Shown: in pieces, positions 1-8,031 of the stretch
Numbering within the stretch: position 1 is the first letter of the stretch
Layout of the letters: every line of letters begins with the position of its first letter
Origin: CADCWK01 sp965218235
GTDB taxonomy: Bacteria; Chloroflexota; Chloroflexia; Thermomicrobiales; UBA6265
Assembly: GCA_965218235.1 (NCBI GenBank)
Contig: OZ244596.1
Span: forward strand, 1,178,001-1,242,000
Direction: 5' to 3'
Length of the DNA stretch: 64,000 nt
Program-made: the position numbers and the translations under genes
The notes under the pieces: generated by a model
What the model saw: the letters and a program-made list of their open reading frames with translations, nothing else
The model's database searches: none
What the model was told of the DNA's origin: nothing

Positions 1-14
1 ACGGTCACCGCCAT
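1..14 (-). CDS. start of a leftward gene cut by the window edge
   Basis: On the minus strand an AGGAGG Shine-Dalgarno (plus positions 23-28) lies 8 bases upstream of an ATG at 14-12, followed by codons for Met-Ala-Val-Thr before the window ends. The spacing is ideal, so a divergently transcribed gene very probably begins here. Its product cannot be identified from four residues. The operator-like repeats at 80-111 lie between it and the rightward MBL-fold gene, so it may encode the local regulator; that is inference. Confidence 0.5.
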
Positions 15-79
15 CGTTCTGACCTCCTGTCCCAATCGCGCGTCCCGGACGGACGCGCTACTACCCAAAGGATAGCGAA

Positions 80-111
80 CTCCCTTGCGGGTAACCACTA
101 CCTCACGGGTA
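80..111. promoter_or_regulatory. tandem operator-like repeats in a divergent promoter region
   Basis: Two 14-base direct repeats, CTCCCTTGCGGGTA (80-93) and CTACCTCACGGGTA (98-111), start 18 bp apart. The second contains a TACC/GGTA inverted repeat. Paired near-palindromes one to two helical turns apart between divergent genes are typical binding sites for a dimeric winged-helix repressor. The cognate protein is unknown. Confidence 0.4.
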
Positions 112-234
112 GGCTGTGGTCAGCACGCCGGAGACGCCGGAGCAACCAGCGGCGCCCGGTCGAGTGCATCGTGCCGCGGCGCATCACGCGGGGCCGTCGC
201 GACGACACGGCTCCAGCATTTCAGGAGGCTCGAC

Positions 235-1248
235 GTGCCCGATCGTCGCACGTTTCTCGCGGCTATCTCGGGATCGCTCTTAATCACACCCGGCGAGTTG
301 CCGTCGCAGGCGGCCAACGCACGGGACGAAAGGACCATCATGACCAACGCCCAGTCCCCAACCCCGCCCGTGATCACTAACGTGCCCGAGCAGGTCGCTG
401 AGGGCGTCTAGGTCATCCCGGACGTGCCACATGTGCCCCTGGTCCCCAACGTCGGCATCATCGTCGGCTCCGACGCCGCCCTCGTGGTCGACGCCGGGCT
501 GGGCCCAGGCAACGGCGACACCGTTCGCCGGCATGCTGACGAGCTCGCCGGCGACCGCGCCCTGCTCCTGACCGTCACCCACTTCCACCCCGAGCACGGC
601 TACGGCGCCCAGGCCTTCGAGCCCGGCGCCACCATCCTCTACAACCGCGCCCAGCTCGACGAGCTCCACGACAAGGGACAGCGCTACATCTCCTGGTTCT
701 CATCGCTGGGCCGGGCCAACGCGGAGCAGCTCGACGGCACGGTGCTGGTTGAGCCGCGCCTGACCTACGACGGCGCCGCCGACCTCGACCTCGGCGGCCT
801 GACCGTCCAGTTGCGGACCTGGGGACTGGCCCACACCCGCGCCGACCAGGTCGTCTTCCTGCCCGAGTCCCGCATTCTGTTCACTGGGGATCTTGTCGAG
901 ACCGACCTCTTCCCGATCTTCCCCTACCTGCCACCAGACGATGTCGAGGTCGACGGCGACCGCTGGATCGCCGTCCTGCAGGAACTGGAACGGCTCGACC
1001 CAGCGCTCGTGGTGCCCGGCCACGGCGCGCCCGGTGACGTGGGTCTCATCGTCGCGGTCCGGGAGTACATCCAGTTGATACGCTCGGAGGTGCGGCGAAT
1101 GGCCGACGACGGCGCCTCGCGGGACGCGATCGCCAGCCAGCTTGACGGAGACGTGCGGGCGCGCTACCCCGACTGGGGCCAGCCCGAGTGGATCGCGCTC
1201 ACCGCCCAATGCCTCTACGACGCGTACGCTCGCACACGCGGGGGATGA
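235..1248 (+). pseudogene. MBL-fold metallo-hydrolase, interrupted by an in-frame TAG
   Basis: The reading frame runs from a GTG at 235, preceded by AGGAGG at 223-228, to TGA at 1248. It is interrupted only by TAG at 409-411. The N-terminus (DRRTFLAAISGSLL) looks like a Tat signal. An alternative ATG at 340 has a GAAAGGA ribosome site, and both starts lie before the TAG. Around the stop the frame reads VPEQVAEGV-TAG-VIPDVPH, where MBL proteins normally have Tyr or Trp. Downstream, the HFHPEHG metal motif (a Glu variant of HxHxDH), FTGDLVETD and VPGHG show an intact beta-lactamase-like zinc hydrolase. Translation could restart at GTG 424 and would lose only the first strand. This is either a nonsense pseudogene or a readthrough case; the substrate is unknown. 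Confidence 0.75.
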
Positions 1249-1393
1249 CGCTCTCACCGCCGGCTGGGGCGAACGGCCGGCCAGAGACGTCGGATCGGGT
1301 GACGCAGCTCGACGCCCAGCACGTCGTCGACCACCATGGTGACCTGGTCGCGCAGCTCCGGACGGCTCGCGCTGGACGGGCTGGAGGATCTCT

Positions 1394-2059
1394 TCACGTT
1401 GCGCTTCGCCGGTTCGCGTCGGTGACGGCCTGGTCGATGACGAGCATCTGCCGGACCTCGGGCCGCTTCAGGATCGCCAGCGTCCGCCGGCCGAGCAGGG
1501 CGATGATGCCGGTCGTGACCAGGGCCGGCCCCGCCGCGATCCCGACGCCCCCCGCCAGCGCCGCGCCGTCGAGACCGTCACCGGAGACGATCAGCCCGGT
1601 GATCCCGATCAGGGCCATCGCGAAGATGACGACCGTCCCGGTCAGCACGACGGTCGGGCGGAGCGGTCGTGGCGCGATCGGCAGCTCTTGGGCCAGCCGA
1701 CTGATCCCACGGGTGACGTGGACCGTCCCGAACCACTGTGTCCCGACCAGCACGACGGTGACGAGCAGGGCGACGAGGAAGACCATCTGGTCCAGCGGCC
1801 GGCCGAGGATCAGCCGGACGACCGTCGTAATGACGGCGACGACCAGCAGGATGGCGATCCCGCCGCGAAGGAAGTAGCGCCAGTCGCCCGGCGCGATGTC
1901 CCACGGACGGCGCTGCCGGGCCCAGTTCGGCATCTGGGCCAGTTCCTCGGCGGTCGGCCGCGGCTTCCGGCGGCGACGTGGTCCTGGCTGCGGGTTCAGT
2001 CTCGCGCTCCCTGTCTGTCTGGATCGGGCTCGATCGTTCGTCGGGTGATTGCCCGACAC
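1394..2059 (-). CDS. four-helix integral membrane protein, function unknown
   Basis: A 221-residue protein with a basic, Pro/Arg-rich cytoplasmic N-terminus (about 1-60) containing the block RRPWDIAPGDW. It is followed by about four hydrophobic segments (roughly 65-87, 90-110, 130-155 and 165-190) and a charged tail. No catalytic motif is visible and I do not recognise the family. The related block RPWDVSPNDW occurs in the decayed gene immediately upstream, so this is the surviving member of a tandem pair. Confidence 0.6.
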   Translation of the reverse strand: MSGNHPTNDRARSRQTGSARLNPQPGPRRRRKPRPTAEELAQMPNWARQRRPWDIAPGDWRYFLRGGIAILLVVAVITTVVRLILGRPLDQMVFLVALLVTVVLVGTQWFGTVHVTRGISRLAQELPIAPRPLRPTVVLTGTVVIFAMALIGITGLIVSGDGLDGAALAGGVGIAAGPALVTTGIIALLGRRTLAILKRPEVRQMLVIDQAVTDANRRSAT

Positions 2060-2074
2060 AGGATGGCATGTCCG

Positions 2075-2682
2075 GCGGGGACGACGCGGTCGAATCGTGA
2101 TCCGCGTCGGAAAACATCTCCCTCAGAGGCGCTTCGGGGTCCGGACTCAGTGGCCGAAATGAGTGTCCGGCCCAGCGTCGCCATGGAGCTGGTACCACTC
2201 CCGGTCCAGATCGCCCGGTTGACCGGCGATTCCAGCGCCGTGCGTCCCGGCAGGGACGATGGGACCGCCATGCCGCCGAGCAGTCCGACGATACCCGGAA
2301 TCGAGACGATGAGATACCAACAGACCACCACGGTCCCCCGGTCCGCAGGCTGTAGCCAGCGACGATCGCCGCCACCGGGTTGGTCTGGTCGGCACCTGAT
2401 GCCGCGCCCGCTCCCGGTTGAGGTCGCGCCAGGTCAGCACGGAGCCCCCCAGACGGACGCCTGGGCGAATGACAGCTCGACGAGGGCGAGCCCGGCCGAA
2501 CGCATCGGGCCGAAGTCGCGCGGGATGATCTGGAGGACGCCGACGAGCAGGATGGCGACGACCAGCCCAGGCGCCCCGTTCCGCGGAAAATGCTGCCAGT
2601 CGTTCGGTGACACGTCCCAGGGCCGGGGGCCGCGCTGGAGTCGTCGCCACTGTCCCATGATTTTGGTTTCAGGTTCTTCCAT
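2075..2682 (-). pseudogene. decayed paralogue of the neighbouring membrane protein
   Basis: Pieces of a protein matching the 1394-2059 product lie in order but in different frames. The N-terminal piece (about 2682-2437) contains RPWDVSPNDWQHF and a first hydrophobic segment. Then comes a stretch reading VLTWRDLNRER in a second frame, NPVAAIVAGYSL in a third, and TVVVCWYLIVSIPGIVGLL back in the first. The C-terminal piece SPDPEAPLREMFSDAD is again shifted and corresponds to KRPEVRQMLVIDQA of the intact copy. Several frameshifts and a TGA at 2434-2436 are needed to join them, so the gene is dead. The ATG at 2682 or 2658 would have been the start. Confidence 0.55.
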
Positions 2683-2840
2683 CGATGCGTGGCCGCGAAG
2701 GCGAGAAGCGCGCCGATCTCGACTGGTACCGTTCTTGGGCTCAGGTCTGAACACCGAAGGCAAGCGGTGCGATTGCGTCCGCTTTCGGTCGGAGACTGGG
2801 AAGGCCCCGATCGGCATAGCGCTCTGACAAAGGAGGCCCC

Positions 2841-4004
2841 ATGGCCACCATCGGCGACATCACACCCTACACGATCGACATCCCACAGGCCGATCTCGAT
2901 GACCTGCGCGAACGCCTCGCCCGCACCCGCTGGCCGGACGCGCTGCCCGGCCAGGGCTGGGACCGCGGCGTCGATCTCGACTACCTCAGGGGGCTGGCCG
3001 AGTACTGGCGCACCGGCTACGACTGGCGGACATGGGAGGCCCGACTCAACCGGTTCCCCCAGTTCACCACGACGATCGACGGCGCCAATATCCACTTCCT
3101 CCACGTCCGCTCCCCGGAGCCGGAAGCGACGCCGCTGATCCTGACCCACGGCTGGCCGGGCTCGATCGTCGAGTTCATCGATGTCATCGAGCCGCTCACC
3201 AATCCTCGGGCCCACGGCGGCGATCCGGCCGACGCTTTCCACGTCGTCGTCCCATCCCTGCCCGGCTATGGCTTCTCCGGACCAACGACCGAGGGCGGCT
3301 GGACCCCGAAGCGGATCGCGAATGCCTGGGCGACGCTCATGGCCCGGCTCGACTACGACCGGTACGGGGCCCAGGGCGGCGACTGGGGCAGACAAGTCTC
3401 GCGACTCCTCGGGATCGTCGATGCCGACCACGTCATCGGCGTTCATGTGAACTCGGCGATCGGTCAGGTCACCGACTGGTCGGCGTTCGAGCACGGGACG
3501 GACGAGGAACGCGCCGCCGCCCAGGCCAACCAGCGCTACATGTTCCAGCTCTCCGGCTACATGTGGATCCAGGCGACCCGCCCCCAGACGATCGCCTACG
3601 CCCTGACCGATTCGCCGGTCGGTCAGCTCGCCTGGATCGTCGACATGTTCAACCTCTGGACCGACTCGGACACGTCGCCGGAAGACGCTGTCTCACGCGA
3701 TCTCATCCTCACCGACGTGATGCTCTACTGGCTGACCGGCACCGCCGGCTCCGCGGCCCGGCTCTACAACGAGCCGGGTGATGGCGAGTGGGGCACGGAG
3801 GCGCCCTCGACGACCCCGACCGGGGTCGCGATCTTCGCCCACGACCTCTCGCCCGGCATCCGCCACGTCGCCGAGGAGACCAATGTCATCGTGAGCTGGA
3901 ACCGGTACGAGCACGGCGGGCACTTCGCCGCCCTGGAGCAGCCAGCCGTCCTGGTCGACGACATTCGGGAACTCTTCCGGACCGTCAGGACCGATCGGGT
4001 CTGA
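2841..4004 (+). CDS. epoxide hydrolase (microsomal-type, alpha/beta fold)
   Basis: A 387-residue enzyme of the EphA/microsomal epoxide hydrolase family, which opens epoxides to diols through an ester intermediate. The N-terminal cap (IDIPQADLDDLRERLARTRW) is the EHN domain. The oxyanion-hole motif HGWPGS is at 103-108, the nucleophile is Asp181 in GGDWG, and the distal histidine sits in EHGGHFAALEQP near the C-terminus. Length is normal for the family. AGGAGG at 2831-2836 lies 4 bases before the ATG. It stands alone between a decayed gene and a convergent LacI regulator, so the substrate cannot be inferred from context. Confidence 0.9.
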   Translation: MATIGDITPYTIDIPQADLDDLRERLARTRWPDALPGQGWDRGVDLDYLRGLAEYWRTGYDWRTWEARLNRFPQFTTTIDGANIHFLHVRSPEPEATPLILTHGWPGSIVEFIDVIEPLTNPRAHGGDPADAFHVVVPSLPGYGFSGPTTEGGWTPKRIANAWATLMARLDYDRYGAQGGDWGRQVSRLLGIVDADHVIGVHVNSAIGQVTDWSAFEHGTDEERAAAQANQRYMFQLSGYMWIQATRPQTIAYALTDSPVGQLAWIVDMFNLWTDSDTSPEDAVSRDLILTDVMLYWLTGTAGSAARLYNEPGDGEWGTEAPSTTPTGVAIFAHDLSPGIRHVAEETNVIVSWNRYEHGGHFAALEQPAVLVDDIRELFRTVRTDRV

Positions 4005-4017
4005 GCCGGCGGGGGAG

Positions 4018-5085
4018 TCAGGCCGACTCCCGGACGACGAGGTCGAAGGCGGCGCGGTGCGTCCGCGAGGCGCCGTCGTAGTCACCGGTCAACCGTTCCA
4101 GCAGCAGCCGGGCGGCGGCGTTGCCGATCTGGCGCGGGTGCTGGTCGAGCGTCGTCAGGGGCGGCATGACGAGGTGGGCGAGGGCGACGTTGTCGTAGCC
4201 GGCGATCGCAACGTCCTCGGGGATCCGCAGCCCGGTCGCCTTGCACGCCAGCATCGCCCCGACGGCCATCAGGTCGTTGGCGGCGAAGACGGCCGTTGGG
4301 CGCTCCCCGAGGGGAAGCGCGAGCAGCTCGTTCATGCGGGCGAACCCACTCGACTCCGACCAGTCCCCCCAGCGCAGCAGCGCCTCGACGGCCGTGATCC
4401 CGTGCTCGGCCAGCGCCCGGCGGTAGCCCGCGACGCGCTGCTCGCCGTTGGCGAGGTGCTGGCTTCCAACGATCGCGGCGATCCGGCGATGCCCCTGGGC
4501 GACGAGGTGGCCTGTCACGCTGAAGGCCCCGTCGTCGCCCGGCACGTAGACGCGGTCGAACGGCGCGTCGGCCGGCATCGGCAGGTCGTCGGGCTCACCA
4601 AGGATCACCATCGGGACAGACTGAGCGATGGTCGGACCGAGGTCGCCGCTCGTCAACTGGTAGGTGGACATGATCAGCCCGTCCACCCGGCCCCGGCGGG
4701 CGGCATCCACGGCGTTGAGCTCGCGGGCCCGCTGGCCGTCGGTGTTGTAGGTGATGACATCGTAGGAGCCGGTCTGGGCCACGTCCTGGATGCCGCGGAC
4801 GAACTCGGGGAAGAACGGGTTGGTGATGTCCGGGATGATCGCGCCGATCGTCATCGTCCGGCGAGAGCGGAGGCTGCGGGCGGTCAAATCCGGGACGTAG
4901 CCCAACTCGTCGATCACCGCCAGTACCCGCTGCCGGGTCGCGTCGGAGATCGTCGTCTGCAGTTTGCCGTTCAGGATGTAGGAGACCGCGGTCTGCGACA
5001 CGCCAGCCGCCCGGGCGACGTCGGCCTGCGTCGGTCGGCCGGACCGTCGCCGGGGTGTCGGTACCGTCGATCCGTCATCGCCCAT
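4018..5085 (-). CDS. LacI/GalR-family transcriptional regulator
   Basis: 355 residues from the ATG at 5085; the frame extends upstream to 5244, so the start is not certain. The N-terminal helix-turn-helix (about 19-45, PTQADVARAAGVSQTAVSYI) and hinge region are followed by a periplasmic-binding-protein-like effector domain opening with TMTIGAIIPDITNPFFPEF. The C-terminus (LTTLDQHPRQIGNAAARLLLERL) is typical of the family. These proteins repress sugar-use genes until a ligand binds. No sugar operon adjoins it: the convergent epoxide hydrolase ends 13 bases away. The ligand is unknown, and the GH39-like glycosidase about 12 kb away is only a possible target. Confidence 0.9.
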   Translation of the reverse strand: MGDDGSTVPTPRRRSGRPTQADVARAAGVSQTAVSYILNGKLQTTISDATRQRVLAVIDELGYVPDLTARSLRSRRTMTIGAIIPDITNPFFPEFVRGIQDVAQTGSYDVITYNTDGQRARELNAVDAARRGRVDGLIMSTYQLTSGDLGPTIAQSVPMVILGEPDDLPMPADAPFDRVYVPGDDGAFSVTGHLVAQGHRRIAAIVGSQHLANGEQRVAGYRRALAEHGITAVEALLRWGDWSESSGFARMNELLALPLGERPTAVFAANDLMAVGAMLACKATGLRIPEDVAIAGYDNVALAHLVMPPLTTLDQHPRQIGNAAARLLLERLTGDYDGASRTHRAAFDLVVRESA

Positions 5086-5560
5086 CGCCGCCGCCACTCC
5101 ATCCCCACCCAGGACCAGTCCGGACCGCGGTCCGGTCGCCATGATGACGATGATAGCCGCTGACCAGCCGGGATGCGCGTCGATGCGTTCGCCCCGGCCG
5201 GACGATCCTGGCCCGTCGGCCCCGGCTGAAACGACGCCGCCCACCGGCGCCGGTCCGGGAGGGAACGAACCAGCCAGCGATCGGCGTCGTTCCGGCTGAA
5301 CCCGGCCGGAATGATCTGGTCAGGCACCTGGGGCGCCGGACGGCCCGGACACAACCCTTGGCAAATTGCACAAATGTATATGCCGCCAATGAGATAACAC
5401 TTCGAACATCATTCCGCCCAGAGCCAGGGTGGGCTGGACGACGGTCGGGAGACCTAACCGCATTGCCCCGTGATTTCGCCGATACTGCGGTCGATTCGGC
5501 CCTCAGTTGTCCACTTGCCCCGGAGCGATGACCAATGTTCGGATCAGGCGCCCAAATCGG
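5086..5560. other. 475 bp intergenic region, mostly featureless
   Basis: The stretch between the divergent LacI gene and the small-protein pair is GC-rich near the LacI start and becomes AT-richer around 5345-5420. That part probably contains the LacI promoter, but no clear -35/-10 pair could be assigned. I see no gene here. Confidence 0.3.
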
Positions 5561-5589
5561 TTGATGATATACAGATAACGTGATATGAT
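5561..5589 (+). promoter_or_regulatory. strong sigma-70-type promoter for the small-protein pair
   Basis: TTGATG at 5561-5566 and TATGAT at 5584-5589 are separated by exactly 17 bases and sit in an AT-rich patch. Each hexamer differs by only one or two bases from TTGACA/TATAAT. Transcription would start near 5596, leaving a leader of about 22 bases before the ATG at 5619. Such a good promoter is rare in this GC-rich window and predicts high expression. Confidence 0.65.
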
Positions 5590-5618
5590 GGTCTAAGTAG
5601 AGCAAGGGAGAGCACCAG

Positions 5619-5786
5619 ATGCAAACGCTTCGCAACCTGATCCACCGCGCGACCCGAACCAGCGGCACTCGTTTCGACCGTTACTACGCCGGCGTGGCCC
5701 ACACGGGCGCTGGCTACCCGACCGCCGACGAGGCCCGCAAGGACATCCGCAACAACGCCGGTCATCCCATGGACTGGTCTCGCTAG
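5619..5786 (+). CDS. 55-residue small protein, family unknown (copy A)
   Basis: It encodes a 55-residue protein from an ATG with GGGAG eight bases upstream. It shares the core RFDRYY-G-AH-GAGYPTADEARKD with the next gene at 5847. Only the first 15 or so residues and the last ten differ, which marks a tandem duplication under protein-level selection. The sequence is soluble and rich in Arg, Asp and aromatic residues, with no signal peptide, membrane segment or Cys. I do not recognise the family. Promoter at 5561-5589, terminator at 6107-6146. Confidence 0.7.
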   Translation: MQTLRNLIHRATRTSGTRFDRYYAGVAHTGAGYPTADEARKDIRNNAGHPMDWSR

Positions 5787-5846
5787 CTGCCCGCGCGAGC
5801 CGTCCAGCCCGTCCAGTTTCAACTCGTCAGATCCCAGGAGTCCACC

Positions 5847-6020
5847 GTGAAGACCTTCCTCTCGTTCTTCGACTTCGCCGCCCGCAACGGCAGCAGCCGC
5901 TTCGACCGGTACTATTCGGGCATCGCCCACTCCGGCGCCGGTTACCCGACCGCCGACGAGGCCCGCAAGGACATGCAGAACTACCAGCGCTCCCAGCACG
6001 TCGGCTGGCCGACCCGCTAG
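5847..6020 (+). CDS. 57-residue small protein, family unknown (copy B)
   Basis: It starts at GTG with CAGGAG at 5835-5840 and encodes 57 residues ending GWPTR. The central 23 or so residues are almost the same as in copy A (RFDRYYSGIAHSGAG, then YPTADEARKD), while the N-terminus MKTFLSFFDFAARNG is different. Third-position differences between the copies in conserved codons indicate that the amino-acid sequence is what is kept. The two genes are 60 bases apart and form one short transcription unit closed by the perfect hairpin at 6107. Function unknown. Confidence 0.7.
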   Translation: MKTFLSFFDFAARNGSSRFDRYYSGIAHSGAGYPTADEARKDMQNYQRSQHVGWPTR

Positions 6021-6106
6021 CCCGCGCCCGGCTCTCTCGCCCAGCAACGCCTGCCTCCCCGCGAACCCATCCCGCCAAGGCAGGCTACACTGACACAAAC
6101 ACCACA

Positions 6107-6146
6107 CAGGGCAGCCGACCGATCGGCTGCCCTGTTCTGTTTTTCT
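6107..6146 (+). terminator. rho-independent terminator of the small-protein pair
   Basis: A perfect 12 bp stem (CAGGGCAGCCGA at 6107-6118 with TCGGCTGCCCTG at 6123-6134) and a four-base loop are followed by TTCTGTTTTTCT. This is a textbook intrinsic terminator 86 bases downstream of copy B. Confidence 0.85.
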
Positions 6147-6204
6147 CAATTGACTGTCCAGTCGTGACAATGGTCTCATCCGGCCATCGCGCCACCTCTC
6201 TTTA

Positions 6205-7067
6205 GAGCGTGTCATGGACTTCCGAGTGGCAGGAGCGAGAGTTTGTGAAGCATGAGGCAGGCAAAGGCGACGAAATGCAAGCCGGCCACGGTCGTGGGCA
6301 GGCGCTCATAGTCCTTGGCCAGCCGCCGGAAGCGCGTCGCCCAGGCGAACGAGCGCTCCACCACCCAGCGCCGCGGCAGCAAGACGAAGCCCTTCTTTGC
6401 TCCCGGCAGCCGGACCACGACCAGCTCGATCCCGCGTGCCTCCGCCTCGTCAGCCGGCTCCTCCCCCGTGTAGCCCTGATCGACCCAGGCCAGTTCCACG
6501 GTGTTGCCGGTCGCCGCCTGCACCGCGTCCGCCAGCTCGCCCACCTGCGCCCGCTCCTGATCGTTGGCCGGCGTCACGCGCAGCGCCAGCAGGTGCCCCA
6601 GCGTGTCGACCGCCGCGTGGAGCTTGCTGCCGCGGGTCTTCTTGTGCCCGTCGTAGCCGGCCCGGTGCCCGCTCTCCGGGGTGCCGCGCAGGGTCCGCGC
6701 GTCCAGGATCACCGCGGTGGGATCGGGATCGCGGCCGCTCGCTTCGCGCAGCAGCGCCCGCAGGTCGTGGACCATCTCCTCGAAGCAGCCGGCGGCGATC
6801 CAGCGCAGCGTCTGCTGGTGGACCGCTGCCCACGGCGGCAGATCGCCGGGCAGATAGCGCCACGGCGAGCCGGTCCGCACCATCCAGCGCAGGGCGTTGA
6901 AAACCTCGCGGGGATCATGCCGGCGCTGCGGGGCGTCCGGGGTCATCAGCGTCAGGTAGGGGGCGACGAAGGCCCACTCGTCGTCCGTCACGTCGCTCGG
7001 GTAGGGCTTGCGGGAGATCGTGCTCATTTGCTGAGTTTACGACCCCCGCAGAGTCCATGACACGCTC
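6205..7067 (-). mobile_element. IS5-family insertion sequence, copy 1 (863 bp)
   Basis: The element is bounded by imperfect inverted repeats beginning GAGCGTGTCATGGACT, with a TA duplicated on each side (6203-6204 and 7068-7069). The transposase is on the minus strand. Four copies with identical transposase proteins are present (also 19493, 42822 and 54274). Joining the flanks gives the target TTAG; the other three give CTAG. Copies 1 and 4 share a C where copies 2 and 3 have T in the right-end sequence GCCACTTGGA. Confidence 0.9.
6212..7027 (-). CDS. IS5-family DDE transposase, copy 1
   Basis: A 271-residue single-frame transposase. An N-terminal DNA-binding region with YPSDVTDDEWAFVAPYL precedes the DDE core: Asp109 in ILDARTL, Asp183 in WVDQGYTG, and Glu224 in RRWVVERSFAW (the Y/W-R-E signature of the IS5 group). 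It is intact, so the element is probably still active. No frameshift is needed for expression. The 283-codon open frame on the opposite strand is a GC-rich shadow. Confidence 0.92.
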   Translation of the reverse strand: MSTISRKPYPSDVTDDEWAFVAPYLTLMTPDAPQRRHDPREVFNALRWMVRTGSPWRYLPGDLPPWAAVHQQTLRWIAAGCFEEMVHDLRALLREASGRDPDPTAVILDARTLRGTPESGHRAGYDGHKKTRGSKLHAAVDTLGHLLALRVTPANDQERAQVGELADAVQAATGNTVELAWVDQGYTGEEPADEAEARGIELVVVRLPGAKKGFVLLPRRWVVERSFAWATRFRRLAKDYERLPTTVAGLHFVAFACLMLHKLSLLPLGSP

Positions 7068-7198
7068 TAGGATGACTACCCGGGGTGCGTGTAGGTTTCA
7101 GGTTGAAGGAAGAGGACGAGTTGTGAATCGAGCAGGCTAATTGCGTGAACATTGCGAACGCACCGGTCAACGGTGAAGGCTTTCCTCTTGAGAACAGG

Positions 7199-7369
7199 TC
7201 AGGGCTTGGTTCGGCGTGACGGCTGAACAGGACTTTGCCTGGGCGGACGTAGCGGGGCTGGGGTCGGCCGTGGCGGTCGCTCGTCACCCCTCTTGGGATG
7301 CTCAATCAACTCCTTATCGGCCGGTTCGGGCTGCTTCTTGAGCGTGGGCCGAAAGTGATGCATAGGCAT
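7199..7369 (-). CDS. 56-residue proline/basic-rich small protein
   Basis: It starts at ATG 7369 with GGGGAGGG just upstream, 11 bases after the stop of the membrane protein at 7381. It reads MPMHHFRPTLKKQPEPADKE and then a tail very rich in Pro, Arg and Lys. The good ribosome site and tight spacing suggest a two-gene unit with the membrane protein. Low complexity means it could also be a chance frame. Confidence 0.4.
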   Translation of the reverse strand: MPMHHFRPTLKKQPEPADKELIEHPKRGDERPPRPTPAPLRPPRQSPVQPSRRTKP

Positions 7370-7380
7370 GTCGCCCTCCC

Positions 7381-8031
7381 CTATAGCCATGCCGCTACAC
7401 CGAGCAGAATGGCACTCCATCCGAGCGAGATAATCACGAGACGTGTAGCTTGGTTCAGCCAGAAAGCCTTGAGCTCGAGAACTTCACGAGTCTCAAGAGC
7501 GGCATGGATGGACGCATCCAAAAGCTTCCATCGGGCGACGTCGGGCGATACCTTGAGGTAGTAGGTTAGTCGTTTGAGCGATCCCGCTAAAGTGAAACTA
7601 CGGATGCGGAAAGCCTGTAGCAAGGTAAGAGCGGTAGAGGCGAATAGGACAAGACTGACGAAATAGACTGCTCCCTCGCGCGATCGCCAATCCACCTGAG
7701 AGGGAATGCTGTCGTATCCAAGGACACCGAGTGCAGTCAGCACCAAAGCGACGGAAGTCATCAGCGTATTGGTCTTGGCGTCTAGGCTAGTGCTTCGTCG
7801 CTCAAGCTCGTCGGTCGCCTCCCTCACGCGCTCCTCTACCAGTTCCAACGATTCCGGCTTCGCATCCCTCGCCCACTCCATCTCGTAATTGCCGAAGTCG
7901 GGCAACTGAGGCCGAAGGCGAAGAAACCGCGACACTCCAAGACGTGCCTCGTGAATGCGGGTCACCCGACTAATAGACGAGGTGTCGTCCTCTTGAAATG
8001 GCCCCGGAAGACGTGCCTTAATCTCGGACAA
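7381..8031 (-). CDS. membrane protein resembling Pycsar/SLATT-type effectors
   Basis: 216 residues if the TTG at 8031 is the start; no strong ribosome site supports it. A soluble N-terminal part with a likely coiled coil (LVEERVREATDELERRS) runs into LDAKTNTLMTSVALVLTALGVLGY, the first membrane helix. Two or three more helices follow (about 115-140 and 195-216). The charged helix leading to an Asp-Ala-Lys start of a membrane segment resembles transmembrane effectors of the Pycsar (PycTM/DUF5706) type. No cyclase gene is adjacent, so a defence role is only inferred. The local base composition is clearly lower in GC than the neighbouring core genes, and the gene lies between an IS and an IS relic. 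Confidence 0.5.
   Translation of the reverse strand: MSEIKARLPGPFQEDDTSSISRVTRIHEARLGVSRFLRLRPQLPDFGNYEMEWARDAKPESLELVEERVREATDELERRSTSLDAKTNTLMTSVALVLTALGVLGYDSIPSQVDWRSREGAVYFVSLVLFASTALTLLQAFRIRSFTLAGSLKRLTYYLKVSPDVARWKLLDASIHAALETREVLELKAFWLNQATRLVIISLGWSAILLGVAAWL

Noticed and set aside
1578..3494. A 638-codon minus-strand frame
   Set aside because: It crosses the real membrane-protein gene, its decayed paralogue and the epoxide hydrolase in the wrong frame. Only short parts correspond to the decayed paralogue.
6209..7060. 283-codon open frame antisense to the IS transposase, present in all four copies
   Set aside because: It exists only because the transposase gene is GC-rich; the composition is Arg/Gln/Pro-rich and there is no ribosome site.
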